Origin: Nocardioidaceae bacterium UBA4001 | GTDB taxonomy: Bacteria; Actinomycetota; Actinomycetes; Propionibacteriales; Nocardioidaceae | Assembly: GCA_002384855.1 (NCBI GenBank) | Contig: DGBP01000003.1 | Location: forward strand, 1-64,000 | Direction: 5' to 3' | DNA length: 64,000 nucleotides | Shown: positions 52,654 through 61,534 of the stretch, piece by piece | Layout: every line of letters begins with the position of its first letter | Position numbering within the stretch: position 1 is the first letter of the stretch | Notes under the pieces: model-generated | Database searches by the model: none | Told to the model about the DNA's origin: nothing | What the model saw: the letters and a program-made list of their open reading frames with translations, nothing else | Position numbers and translations under genes: made by a program

Positions 52654-55214
52654 TGCTCCCCCTGGAGGTTGGCGAGGACTTCATCGAGATCGTCGGGCTT
52701 GATCAGGACGTCGCGTGCCTTCGAGCCCTCACTCGGGCCCACCACACCACGGCTTTCCAGGATGTCCATCAGGCGACCCGCCTTCGCGAAGCCGACCCTG
52801 AGCTTGCGCTGCAGCATCGAGGTGGACCCGAACTGTGTGGACACGACCAGCTCGATCGCCTGGACCACGAGGTCCATGTCGTCGCCGATGTCGTCGTCGA
52901 GCTCGCGCTTGCTCTGCTGCGGCGCGGTGACGTCCTCGCGGTAGCTCGGCTCGAGCTGGGCCTTGCAGTGGTTCACGACCTGGTGGATCTCCGCCTCCGT
53001 GACCCAGGCACCCTGCACACGGACCGGCTTGCCGGCGCCCATCGGCAGGAACAGCCCGTCACCCTGGCCGACCAGCTTCTCCGCGCCCGGCTGGTCGAGG
53101 ATGACCCGGGAGTCCGCGAGGGAGGAGGTCGAGAACGCCAGCCGCGAGGGCACGTTGGCCTTGATCAGGCCGGTGACCACGTCCACCGACGGCCGCTGGG
53201 TGGCGAGGACCAGGTGGATGCCGGCGGCCCGGGCGAGCTGGGTGATCCGGACGACCGAGTCCTCCACGTCGCGGGGGGCGACCATCATCAGGTCGGCGAG
53301 CTCGTCGACCACGACGAGGAGGTAGGGGTACGGCGAGAGCACCCTCTCGCTCCCCGGCGGCACCTGGACCTTGCCGGCCCGGACCGCCTTGTTGAAGTCG
53401 TCGACGTGCCGGAAGCCGAACGCCGCGAGGTCGTCGTACCTCATGTCCATCTCGCGCACGACCCACTGGAGCGCCTCGGCGGCCTTCTTCGGCGAGGTGA
53501 TGATCGGCGTGATCAGGTGCGGGACACCTTCGTAGACGTTGAGCTCCACGCGCTTGGGGTCGACGAGGATCATCCGCACCTCGTCAGGGGTGGAGCGCAT
53601 CAGGAGCGAGGTGATCATCGAGTTGACGAAGCTCGACTTGCCGGATCCGGTCGCACCGGCGACGAGCAGGTGCGGCATCTTCGCCATGTTCGCGACCACG
53701 AAGCCGCCCTCGACGTCCTTGCCGAGCCCGACGATCATCGGGTGGTGGTCGTTGCGGGCGTTGCCCGACCGGAGCACGTCGCCGAGGGAGACGATCTCCT
53801 TGTCGACGTTCGGGATCTCGATGCCGATCGCGGACTTGCCGGGGATCGGCGAGAGGATCCGGACGTCCGCCGACGCGACGGCGTAGGCGATGTTCTTGCC
53901 GAGCGCGGTGACCTTCTCGACCTTCACCGCCGAGCCGAGCTCGACCTCGTAGCGCGTGACCGTCGGGCCACGGGTGTAGCCGGTCACCTGGGCGTCGATG
54001 TCGAACTGCTCGAACACCTCGGTGAGCCGGGCGACCACGTCGTCGGAGGCCTTGGAGCGGGGCTTGTGCGGCGATCCCGGCTTGAGGACGTCGTTGGCAG
54101 GCAGGGAGTAGGTGACGTCGCCGGACAGCGACAGCTGCTCGACCCGGGCCGGCAGCGGGGTGTGCGGCGGCGGCTCGAGGTCGCCCTTCTTCTCCCCCGC
54201 GACGACGCCCGCCTGGTCCTCCGGGTGCCCGTCGGCTGCGTCGGGCGCGGTGGCGCCCTTGCGGCCACGCCTCTTGAAGGCCCGGTCCTCGAGCACCGGG
54301 GTGTCGTAGGGCTTGTCCCCGAGGTCCTCGTCGATGTCGTCGGCCGCCATCGACCCGACCCGGCGCCTCGGGCGGCTGCTCTTGAGCGGCTGGGTCCTCT
54401 CGTCGTCGGCCTCGTCGCCCGCCCCGGCCGGCGTCCGGCCGAGGATGCGGTCGCGCAGTGCCGCGAGACGGGTGGGGATCTGGTAGACGGGGGTCGCGGT
54501 GACCACGAGCAGGCCGAACAGCGACAGCAGGACCAGCAGCGGCACGACCACGAAGGTGCTGCGCAGCAGGTCCATGAACAGCGAGGCGATGACGAAGCCG
54601 ATGGCGCCGCCGGCCTGTTGGAGCTCGGCGGTGTCCCCCAGCCGCGGCTCGGGCATGTCGTTGGCGATGTGGATCAGGCCGAGGACGCCGAACAGCAGCG
54701 CCGACCAGCCGATGACCTGCCGGCCGGCCGGGCCGTTGCTCTCGGGGTCGCGGAGGTTGCGGACCGCGACGAAGACCAGCAGCAGCGGGACGAACCAGCC
54801 GATCAGGCCGACCGAGCCGTTGACCACGGTGCGCGTGAAGTGGCCGATCTCCCCCGGCAGCTGCCACCAGACGGCGGCGGCGACCACGACCGCGAGGCCG
54901 ATCAGGAACAGTCCCACGCCGTCGCGGCGGTGCTCGGGCTCGAGCTCGCGGGCCGTGTGCCCGATGTGGCGAACCGTCGCGCCGACGGCGTGGGCGATGC
55001 CCAGCCATACGGCGGCGATCCCCCTGCCCAAGGCGGAAAACAGCGTGGCAATAGGACCAGGCCCGCTACGGACTGCCCTCGGCGCCGGCCGCTTGCCCTT
55101 GGTGGACGAACGGTTCGACGAGGAGGACTTCCGTCGGGTCTGGCTGCCGGACGACCGGGTCTTGGAACTTGTCTTGTTCCGCGACGCCGGTGGGGAAGAC
55201 GTACGGGTCGCCAT
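52650..55214 (-). CDS. ftsK: FtsK/SpoIIIE DNA translocase
   Basis: FtsK is anchored at the division septum and pumps chromosomal DNA. The 854-residue protein has four N-terminal transmembrane helices (through about residue 240). A Pro/Arg/Lys linker follows, then the motor domain with Walker A GATGSGKSSF and Walker B LLVVVDELADL. The C-terminal gamma winged helix ends with GSTSMLQRKLRVGFAKAGRL for KOPS recognition. ATG 55214 was chosen, with AGGGTG upstream. It leads the ftsK-(RodZ-like)-rimO-pgsA run and is divergent from gdhA. Confidence 0.95.
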   Translation of the reverse strand: MATRTSSPPASRNKTSSKTRSSGSQTRRKSSSSNRSSTKGKRPAPRAVRSGPGPIATLFSALGRGIAAVWLGIAHAVGATVRHIGHTARELEPEHRRDGVGLFLIGLAVVVAAAVWWQLPGEIGHFTRTVVNGSVGLIGWFVPLLLVFVAVRNLRDPESNGPAGRQVIGWSALLFGVLGLIHIANDMPEPRLGDTAELQQAGGAIGFVIASLFMDLLRSTFVVVPLLVLLSLFGLLVVTATPVYQIPTRLAALRDRILGRTPAGAGDEADDERTQPLKSSRPRRRVGSMAADDIDEDLGDKPYDTPVLEDRAFKRRGRKGATAPDAADGHPEDQAGVVAGEKKGDLEPPPHTPLPARVEQLSLSGDVTYSLPANDVLKPGSPHKPRSKASDDVVARLTEVFEQFDIDAQVTGYTRGPTVTRYEVELGSAVKVEKVTALGKNIAYAVASADVRILSPIPGKSAIGIEIPNVDKEIVSLGDVLRSGNARNDHHPMIVGLGKDVEGGFVVANMAKMPHLLVAGATGSGKSSFVNSMITSLLMRSTPDEVRMILVDPKRVELNVYEGVPHLITPIITSPKKAAEALQWVVREMDMRYDDLAAFGFRHVDDFNKAVRAGKVQVPPGSERVLSPYPYLLVVVDELADLMMVAPRDVEDSVVRITQLARAAGIHLVLATQRPSVDVVTGLIKANVPSRLAFSTSSLADSRVILDQPGAEKLVGQGDGLFLPMGAGKPVRVQGAWVTEAEIHQVVNHCKAQLEPSYREDVTAPQQSKRELDDDIGDDMDLVVQAIELVVSTQFGSTSMLQRKLRVGFAKAGRLMDILESRGVVGPSEGSKARDVLIKPDDLDEVLANLQGEQ

Positions 55215-55357
55215 GCTGAGCACCCTAGGCGAACGCCCCACCAGTCTCACGCTTCACACGCCGGACAGGCCCGAGCGCTCCCATCACGTGGGCAGGATCG
55301 ACGAGCCCGCGGCCGCCGTACATAGGGTGGAGGGGTCCAACCGGAGAGGAAAGCACC

Positions 55358-56707
55358 GTGGAGAGTCTGCACCCCGCCCTTCAGCCCGTCTACGCCGACG
55401 TCCTGCGTCGCAACCAGGGCGAGGTGGAGTTCCACCAGGCGGTCAAGGAGGTGCTCGGCAGCCTCGCCCCGGTGGTCGAGAAGCGCCCGGAGTACGTCGA
55501 GGCCTCGATCATCGAGCGCATCTGCGAGCCCGAACGGCAGATCATCTTCCGGGTGCCGTGGGTCGACGACACCGGCAACGTGCAGATCAACCGCGGCTTC
55601 CGCGTGGAGTTCAACTCCGCCCTCGGCCCCTACAAGGGCGGGCTGCGCTTCCACCCGAGCGTCTACCTCGGGATCGTGAAGTTCCTCGGCTTCGAGCAGA
55701 TCTTCAAGAACGCCCTGACCGGGATGCCGATCGGCGGCGGCAAGGGCGGCTCGGACTTCGACCCCAAGGGCCGCTCCGACGGGGAGATCATGCGGTTCTG
55801 CCAGTCGTTCATGACCGAGCTGTACCGCCACATCGGGGAGTACACCGACGTCCCCGCCGGTGACATCGGCGTCGGCGGCCGCGAGATCGGCTACCTGTTC
55901 GGCCAGTACAAGCGGATCACCAACCGCTACGAGGCCGGCGTCCTGACCGGCAAGGGCATCACCTGGGGCGGCTCGCACGCCCGCACCGAGGCCACCGGCT
56001 ACGGCACGGTGTTCTTCGTCGACGAGATGCTGCGGGCCAAGGGCGAGTCGTTCGACGGCAAGAGGGTCGTCGTGTCCGGGTCCGGCAACGTCGCCATCTA
56101 CGCCATCCAGAAGGTCCACCAGCTCGGCGGCACGGTCGTCGCCGTCTCCGACTCCTCGGGCTACGTCGTCGACGAGGCGGGCATCGACCTCGACCTGCTC
56201 CGCGACGTGAAGGAGGTCCGTCGTGGACGGATCAACGAGTACGCCGACGCCCGGGGCGGGTCGGTCTCCTTCCTCCCCGGCGGCTCCGTCTGGGACGTGC
56301 CCTGCCAGGTGGCCCTCCCCTGCGCCACCGAGAACGAGCTGCCCGGCGACGCCGCCAAGGTGCTGATCGGCAACGGCGTCGAAGTCGTCGCCGAGGGCGC
56401 GAACATGCCCACCACGCCCGACGCGGTCAGCCTGTTCGCCGAGGCGGGCGTGCTGTTCGCCCCCGGCAAGGCCGCGAACGCGGGTGGTGTCGCCACGAGC
56501 GCCCTGGAGATGCAGCAGAACGCCTCCCGCGACTCGTGGAGCTTCGAGCACACCGAGGAGCGCCTCGCCGAGATCATGGCCGGCGTCCACGAGCGCTGCG
56601 TCACGACCGCCGAGGAGTACGACGTCCCCGGCGACTACGTGGCGGGCGCGAACATCAGCGGGTTCACCCAGGTCGCCGACGCGATGCTCGCGCTCGGGGT
56701 GGTCTGA
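55358..56707 (+). CDS. gdhA: NADP-specific glutamate dehydrogenase
   Basis: Aminates 2-oxoglutarate to glutamate when ammonium is plentiful. The 449-residue hexamer-type enzyme has the substrate motif GPYKGGLRFHPSV, the catalytic-lysine segment MPIGGGKGGSDFDPKG, and the NADP-binding GSGNVA motif near 243. The length fits the small class. GTG 55358 was chosen, with GGAGAGG upstream. With gluABCD at 26-29 kb it points to active glutamate metabolism. It is divergent from ftsK. Confidence 0.95.
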   Translation: MESLHPALQPVYADVLRRNQGEVEFHQAVKEVLGSLAPVVEKRPEYVEASIIERICEPERQIIFRVPWVDDTGNVQINRGFRVEFNSALGPYKGGLRFHPSVYLGIVKFLGFEQIFKNALTGMPIGGGKGGSDFDPKGRSDGEIMRFCQSFMTELYRHIGEYTDVPAGDIGVGGREIGYLFGQYKRITNRYEAGVLTGKGITWGGSHARTEATGYGTVFFVDEMLRAKGESFDGKRVVVSGSGNVAIYAIQKVHQLGGTVVAVSDSSGYVVDEAGIDLDLLRDVKEVRRGRINEYADARGGSVSFLPGGSVWDVPCQVALPCATENELPGDAAKVLIGNGVEVVAEGANMPTTPDAVSLFAEAGVLFAPGKAANAGGVATSALEMQQNASRDSWSFEHTEERLAEIMAGVHERCVTTAEEYDVPGDYVAGANISGFTQVADAMLALGVV

Positions 56708-56750
56708 CCGGGTGTGTCCCATGTGCGACCGAGACTGGACCTAACAGGGT

Positions 56751-57015
56751 TTACCGGATCTGCTGTCCGCGCATCCGGCCCTGACTGCCGTCTGGGTCTT
56801 CGCTGCTCCAGAAGTGGATCAGCCAGGGCGCAAGGAACACGATGCCGGCGGACGCAGTACCCCCGGCTATCCAGATGAGCCAGCCCGCCTCCGTGGCCCC
56901 ACTGATCGCGACCGCCGTTCCGGCCACCGCAGTGATGACGAGCAGCCCCAGGGCTACGGCGATGGCGAAGTACGCGCGGCGCGGTCCGGCACCTCGGGCG
57001 GAGGAGCCCGCTCAT
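56751..57015 (-). pseudogene. Small two-helix membrane protein, frameshifted near start
   Basis: From about 57006 to the stop at 56751 the minus strand encodes a coherent membrane protein: AGPRRAYFAIAVALGLLVIT, a second helix GGTASAGIVFLAPWLIHFW and a charged tail. No start codon precedes it in that frame. An ATG at 57015 begins one frame away, and loss of one G from the GGG at 57007-57009 would join them as MSGSSARGAGPRRAYF. It is either a sequencing error in a G run or a recent frameshift. About 88 residues if intact. Confidence 0.6.
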
Positions 57016-57115
57016 GCCGCGGACAGGGAACTCGCGGAGGCGCCGCGGTGTGCCCGTGGTAGTCCCCAGCGTTTGGAACGCCGTGCCGGCGAAGTGCTGC
57101 GTGAGAAGGTGTGCC

Positions 57116-57631
57116 ATGCCATTGACGAATCCTTGGCTCGCCGGGCCGACTCTCGACCATGATCTGCCGAGGGAACAGTTGGAGGACCGCATCCTCAACC
57201 TGTTGTCGACGCAGAACCTGGCTGTGATCGCCACGGTCAACAAGGATGGCACTCCGGTGGCGACCCCGGTCAGGTACTACAGCCTCGGCTTCGAGATCTT
57301 CTACACGAGCTGGAACGCGTCCGTGAAGTCCCGCAACCTCCGGCGAGACCCCCGCGTATCTGCCGGAATCGCTGCGCAACTGGTAGGTCAGGCGAGTAGC
57401 CGAGGCGCGCAACTGTTCGGGACCGCACGAACCTTGGAGCGCGATGACCCCGAAGCAGAGTCGTACTGGGAGGCGTTCCGGTGGCAGTCCGACCACGCCG
57501 AACGCGGCCGCTCGGTACACGAGCCGCCCACGGACCCCCTCACGATCATCACGCCCAGCCGCATCCTGTACACCGAGCACTGGTTACGCCGATCCGGTTA
57601 TCGCCCTCGCCAGACCTGGCGACCACTCTGA
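57116..57631 (+). CDS. Pyridoxamine 5'-phosphate oxidase-like (FMN/F420-binding) protein
   Basis: The 171-residue protein has the split beta-barrel fold of the PNPOx-like family. The first strands are AVIATVNKDGTPVATPVRY, with the family loop RNLRRDPRVSAGI following. It is likely to bind FMN or F420 and reduce a small substrate; the reaction is unknown. ATG 57116 has GAGAAGG six bases upstream. It lies in a patch of unusual composition beside a toxin-antitoxin pair, so acquisition by transfer is possible. Confidence 0.8.
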   Translation: MPLTNPWLAGPTLDHDLPREQLEDRILNLLSTQNLAVIATVNKDGTPVATPVRYYSLGFEIFYTSWNASVKSRNLRRDPRVSAGIAAQLVGQASSRGAQLFGTARTLERDDPEAESYWEAFRWQSDHAERGRSVHEPPTDPLTIITPSRILYTEHWLRRSGYRPRQTWRPL

Positions 57632-57870
57632 ACCGTCGACCGGATCTGCCGCTGAGTGCCAAGACTGGCGGTTGGAGCTCGTCCAAAGAGCACGTGTATC
57701 ACCCCGGTGGACGTTCACTGCTCATCGGCACGACATGGTTTCACTCTCCGCTATGGCAGACGATCGGTTCGGCAGGGCCGCGCTCTTCTTTCTCGACGCT
57801 GGTGTCCTGACCGCCCTCCCCATGTTCCGCGCCCTTGCGCGGCCGGGCTGTGGACGCCACAATTGTGTAC

Positions 57871-58137
57871 ATGACCATCGAGCCCCTTCGCGACGTCCGC
57901 AACCATTTCAGCGACGTCATCGACCGCGTCGAGCACGAGCACGAGCGCGTCACGGTCACCCGCAACGGACGCCCGGTCGCCGTCATTCTCAGCCCCGAGG
58001 ACCTCGCCGAACTCGAGGAAACCCTCGCGGTCCTCAGCGACCCACAGGCCCTCGCCGACATTCGTGAGGCCGACGCAGCATATGCCGCCGGTGACGTCGT
58101 GCGCGGAGTCGATGCCGTCCGCACCCTGCGCCCGTGA
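57871..58137 (+). CDS. Phd/YefM-type antitoxin
   Basis: The 88-residue protein has the Phd/YefM N-terminal DNA-binding fold: LRDVRNHFSDVIDRV, then the signature VTVTRNGRPVAVILSPEDL, followed by an unstructured acidic tail that would wrap the toxin. ATG 57871 was chosen; TGTACA immediately before and overlapping it (57866-57871) may be part of its operator. Its stop overlaps the toxin start by four bases. It neutralises the RelE-like toxin and represses the pair. Confidence 0.9.
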   Translation: MTIEPLRDVRNHFSDVIDRVEHEHERVTVTRNGRPVAVILSPEDLAELEETLAVLSDPQALADIREADAAYAAGDVVRGVDAVRTLRP

Positions 58138-58412
58138 CCGCAGCCTCCTACGAACTGGTCCTTACCCCACCCGCCATCGGAGCCGTCCAGTCAGGACTGC
58201 CCGAGGGCATCGCGGCGGCAGTCATTGAGTTCCTGACCGGAGCCCTGGTCGAGAACCCGCAGCGGGTCGGTAAGCAGCTGCGCGGAGATCTCGCCGGCAT
58301 CCACTCCGCGCGCCGCGGCACCTACCGCGTCCTGTACCGAATCAACGAGGCGCAGCGTGAAGTCGTCGTCCTCCGCATCGAACACAGGCGAGACGCATAC
58401 CGAAACGGATGA
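58134..58412 (+). CDS. RelE/ParE-type toxin
   Basis: The 92-residue protein matches the RelE superfamily, with GKQLRGDLAGIHSARRGTYR and VLYRINEAQREVVVLRIEHR. The Arg-rich strands and a C-terminal HRRDAY are typical of ribosome-dependent mRNA interferases. It begins at a GTG four bases inside the antitoxin stop. Translational coupling and the antitoxin family make this a complete type II toxin-antitoxin pair, likely involved in growth arrest under stress. Conserved charged residues are present, so it should be active. Confidence 0.9.
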   Translation: MTAASYELVLTPPAIGAVQSGLPEGIAAAVIEFLTGALVENPQRVGKQLRGDLAGIHSARRGTYRVLYRINEAQREVVVLRIEHRRDAYRNG

Positions 58413-58514
58413 CCGCTCAGGCCGCTGTTCGTGCCGCAGTCCCCTCCTGCGCGACCGGGGATCAGTCGTCATAGCAAGGCCAACTCTCGACCGAGGCCGA
58501 GATTGCTGACTCCA

Positions 58515-58587
58515 GACTGCAGCGCAGTCAGGGAAGGGCACCAGAGACAAGGTCCGGACCCCGGGTCGAACGCAGGGAATCCGGACC
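58515..58587. terminator. Two hairpins after the toxin gene
   Basis: GACTGC-AGC-GCAGTC (58515-58529), then GGTCCGGA (58551-58558) pairs with TCCGGACC (58580-58587). Both lie in the gap between the toxin and the small minus-strand gene and may end the toxin-antitoxin transcript. Nothing else is evident in 58413-58639. Confidence 0.5.
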
Positions 58588-58639
58588 GGCCGGCGGGAAC
58601 CAACCGGATCTGGCGCGTTCCGCGCGGCTACGCAACCTC

Positions 58640-58825
58640 TCAACGGCGCGTGGCCACCAGGAGCGCCGCCGCGACAACAACGAGGACGACACCGGGCAAG
58701 AAGAGCAACGCGCCGGGTCCGGGCGTGACCATCAGCAGCAGTCCGAGTCCGATGAGGACTACACCGAGACCGGCGCGGCCCCGATCGCGCACGTGGTCAG
58801 CTGTCGCAGGTCCGGCACTGACCAC
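58640..58825 (-). CDS. Small two-helix membrane protein
   Basis: From GTG 58825 the 61-residue protein has a polar start, then two helices separated by a Pro-Gly turn, GLGVVLIGLGLLLMVTPGPG and LLFLPGVVLVVVAAALL, and ends VATRR. It resembles small membrane proteins of the PGPGW or DUF-type hairpin class. The start is uncertain because neither ATG nor a clear ribosome site is nearby in this frame. It is divergent from cydA with the DosR-like box between. Confidence 0.5.
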   Translation of the reverse strand: MVSAGPATADHVRDRGRAGLGVVLIGLGLLLMVTPGPGALLFLPGVVLVVVAAALLVATRR

Positions 58826-58928
58826 GTCGTTCGGTCTGGGCGCGGCCGGCGGACGCGTTCCATGACCGGTTGCCGGTGTGAGGTCGGTCTCGGCTCCCGC
58901 CTGACGGGGGACGTTCGCTCGGCGCCTC

Positions 58929-58942
58929 GGGACCAAAGTCCC
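58929..58942. promoter_or_regulatory. DosR/DevR-like box upstream of cydA
   Basis: GGGACCAAAGTCCC matches the mycobacterial DosR core GGGACTWWAGTCCC except for one position, with a perfect five-base dyad. It is about 85 bases upstream of the cydA start. Regulators of this type act in hypoxia or redox stress, which suits a bd oxidase. Confidence 0.6.
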
Positions 58943-59026
58943 TTCAGGACAAGCGGAAACCTCTCGTTGGATGGCGGTGAACCCCGGCGCGCTGCCGCGT
59001 GCCCTGAGCTCCGAGAGGACCCCGTC

Positions 59027-60469
59027 GTGGACGTCGTCGACATCGCCCGGTGGCAGTTCGGGATCATCACCGTCTACCACTTCTTGTTCGTCCCGATCAC
59101 GATCGGCCTCTCGGCGATCGTCGCGGCGTTCGAGACGATGTGGGTCCGCGGGGGCAACCCGCACTACCTGCGACTGGCCAAGTTCTTCGGCAAGCTCTTC
59201 CTGATCAACTTCGCGCTCGGCGTGGTCACCGGCATCGTGCAGGAGTTCCAGTTCGGCATGAACTGGAGCGACTACTCGCGCTTCGTCGGCGACATCTTCG
59301 GGGCGCCGCTGGCCATCGAGGGCCTGCTCGCCTTCTTCCTGGAGTCGACCTTCCTGGGCCTGTGGATCTTCGGCTGGGACAAGCTGCCGCGCGGCCTGCA
59401 CGCAGCGACGATGTGGATGGTGCACATCGGCACGCTGCTGTCGGCGTACTTCATCCTCGCCGCCAACTCCTGGATGCAGCACCCCGTCGGCTACGCGTTC
59501 AACCCCGAGACGGGGCGTGCCGAGCTCACCGACTTCTGGGCCGTCATGTTCAACAAGGTCCAGATGGTCACCTTCCCGCACACGGTCACCGCGGCGTACA
59601 TGACCGGAGGTGCGTTCGTCCTCGGCGTGGCGATGTGGCTGATGACGCGCCGCAGCACGCCCGAGGCGGACCGCCCGCTCTACCGCAAGGCGGTGCGGAT
59701 CGGCGCCGTGGTGACCCTGGTGGGTGCCCTCGGCGTGACGGTCAGCGGCGACCTCCAGGGCAAGGTGATGACCGAGGTGCAGCCGATGAAGATGGCGGCC
59801 GCCGAGGCGCTCTACGAGACCGAGCAGCCGGCCGACTTCTCGATCTTCACGATCGGCTCCCTCGACGGGGAGGAGGAGGTCTTCTCGGTCAAGATCCCCA
59901 ACCTGCTGTCGTTCCTGGCCCACAACAACCTCACGGGCGAGGTGCAGGGGATCAACGAGCTGCGCGCGGAGTACCGCGAGACCTACGGGCAGGACCCAGG
60001 AGCGAAGTACTACTCCCCCGGCGACTACACGCCGATCATCCCGGTCACCTACTGGACCTTCCGGATCATGATCGGCCTGGGTGCCGTCGCCGCGGCCGGC
60101 GCACTGGCCTTCCTCTGGGCGACCAGGCGGGAGCGGATCCCACGGGGACGCGCCTGGGTGTGGCTCGCGGTCTCGATGCCGCTGCTGCCGGTGGCCGCGA
60201 ACTCCTTCGGCTGGATCTTCACCGAGATGGGGCGCCAGCCGTGGGCGGTCTTCGGCCTGATGACCACCGAGCTGGCGGTCTCCCCCGGCGTGAGCGTGGC
60301 GGAGGCGTGGACGTCGATCCTCACGCTGACCCTGATCTACGCGGTGCTCATGGTTGTCGAGGTGGGCCTGATGCTGCACTTCATCCGCAAGGGGGCCGAC
60401 CCGTTCGAGGAGCCGCCCTCCCCCAAGCTCGGCGAGCACTCCGACGAGCCGCTGACCTTCGCCTACTGA
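59027..60469 (+). CDS. cydA: Cytochrome bd ubiquinol oxidase subunit I
   Basis: CydA oxidises quinol and carries hemes b558, b595 and d for O2 reduction at low oxygen. The 480-residue membrane protein has nine helices. Heme-ligand His18 lies in VYHFLFVP, and later segments include WMQHPVGYAFN and the C-terminal NSFGWIFTEMGRQPWAV. GTG 59027 was chosen, with GAGAGGA eight bases upstream. It is first in the cydA-cydB-cydDC operon, 27 bases ahead of cydB. Confidence 0.96.
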   Translation: MDVVDIARWQFGIITVYHFLFVPITIGLSAIVAAFETMWVRGGNPHYLRLAKFFGKLFLINFALGVVTGIVQEFQFGMNWSDYSRFVGDIFGAPLAIEGLLAFFLESTFLGLWIFGWDKLPRGLHAATMWMVHIGTLLSAYFILAANSWMQHPVGYAFNPETGRAELTDFWAVMFNKVQMVTFPHTVTAAYMTGGAFVLGVAMWLMTRRSTPEADRPLYRKAVRIGAVVTLVGALGVTVSGDLQGKVMTEVQPMKMAAAEALYETEQPADFSIFTIGSLDGEEEVFSVKIPNLLSFLAHNNLTGEVQGINELRAEYRETYGQDPGAKYYSPGDYTPIIPVTYWTFRIMIGLGAVAAAGALAFLWATRRERIPRGRAWVWLAVSMPLLPVAANSFGWIFTEMGRQPWAVFGLMTTELAVSPGVSVAEAWTSILTLTLIYAVLMVVEVGLMLHFIRKGADPFEEPPSPKLGEHSDEPLTFAY

Positions 60470-60496
60470 CCGCGACGAGACCTGGAGAACAGAGCA

Positions 60497-61534
60497 ATGG
60501 AACTGACCACCGTCTGGTTCATCCTCATCGCGGTGCTGTGGATCGGCTACTTCGTGCTCGAGGGCTTCGACTTCGGCGTCGGCATCCTGCTGCCGTTCCT
60601 GGCCCGCAACGACACCGAGCGCCGAGTCATGATCAACACCATCGGACCGGTATGGGACGGCAACGAGGTCTGGGTCCTCGTCGCGGGCGGCGCCACGTTC
60701 GCGGCGTTTCCCGAGTGGTACGCCACGCTGTTCAGCGGGTTCTACCTGCCGCTGCTGCTGATCCTCCTCGCGCTGATCGTGCGCGGCGTGGCCTTCGAGT
60801 ACCGCCACAAGCACGACCGGGCGTCGTGGCGTGGCCGGTGGGACAAGGCGATCTTCTGGGGCTCGCTGCTGCCCGCGGTGCTGTGGGGCGTGGCGTTCGC
60901 CAACATCGTCCGCGGGGTGCCCATCGACGAGAACAAGGAGTACGTCGGCGGCTTCTTCGACCTGCTGGGCCCCTACGCCCTGCTGGGGGGTCTCACGACG
61001 CTGGGCCTGTTCCTGACCCACGGCGCGGTGTTCGTCGCGCTGAAGACCGACGGGGACATCCGGCACCGGGCGCGCGACCTCGGCCTCGTCCTGGGCCTGG
61101 CCACCGCCGCCCTCGCCGTCGTCTTCCTGGTGTGGACACAGGCCATCACCGGCAGCCTCTGGTCCTCGGCGCTGTTCGTCGGGGCGGCCCTGGCGCTGCT
61201 CGGTGGGCTGTTCGCCACCTGGAAGGTCCGCGAGGGCTGGGCGTTCGTGGGGACCTTCGCCGCCATCGGTCTGGCCGTGGCCGGGCTGTTCGTGGCGCTG
61301 TTCCCCGACGTGATGCCCTCCTCGCTGGACCCTGCCTGGTCGCTCACCACCACGAACGCCGCCGCGACCGACTACACGCTGACGATCATGACCTGGGTTG
61401 CGGTGATCTTCACCCCGCTGGTGCTGATGTACCAGGGCTGGACCTACTGGGTCTTCCGCAAGCGCATCTCCGTGCACCACATCCCGGCGGAGGCGGCCGC
61501 CACACCGCCCACCGCCGGGCAGCCGACGCGATGA
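60497..61534 (+). CDS. cydB: Cytochrome bd ubiquinol oxidase subunit II
   Basis: Partner subunit of CydA that stabilises the heme sites. The 345-residue protein has about nine hydrophobic helices and typical CydB segments: YFVLEGFDFGVGILLPFLA, GPVWDGNEVWVLVAGGA and FPEWYATLFSGFYLPLLL. ATG 60497 was chosen, with a GGAG site upstream. Its last four bases overlap the cydDC start, so assembly genes are translationally coupled to it. Confidence 0.96.
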   Translation: MELTTVWFILIAVLWIGYFVLEGFDFGVGILLPFLARNDTERRVMINTIGPVWDGNEVWVLVAGGATFAAFPEWYATLFSGFYLPLLLILLALIVRGVAFEYRHKHDRASWRGRWDKAIFWGSLLPAVLWGVAFANIVRGVPIDENKEYVGGFFDLLGPYALLGGLTTLGLFLTHGAVFVALKTDGDIRHRARDLGLVLGLATAALAVVFLVWTQAITGSLWSSALFVGAALALLGGLFATWKVREGWAFVGTFAAIGLAVAGLFVALFPDVMPSSLDPAWSLTTTNAAATDYTLTIMTWVAVIFTPLVLMYQGWTYWVFRKRISVHHIPAEAAATPPTAGQPTR

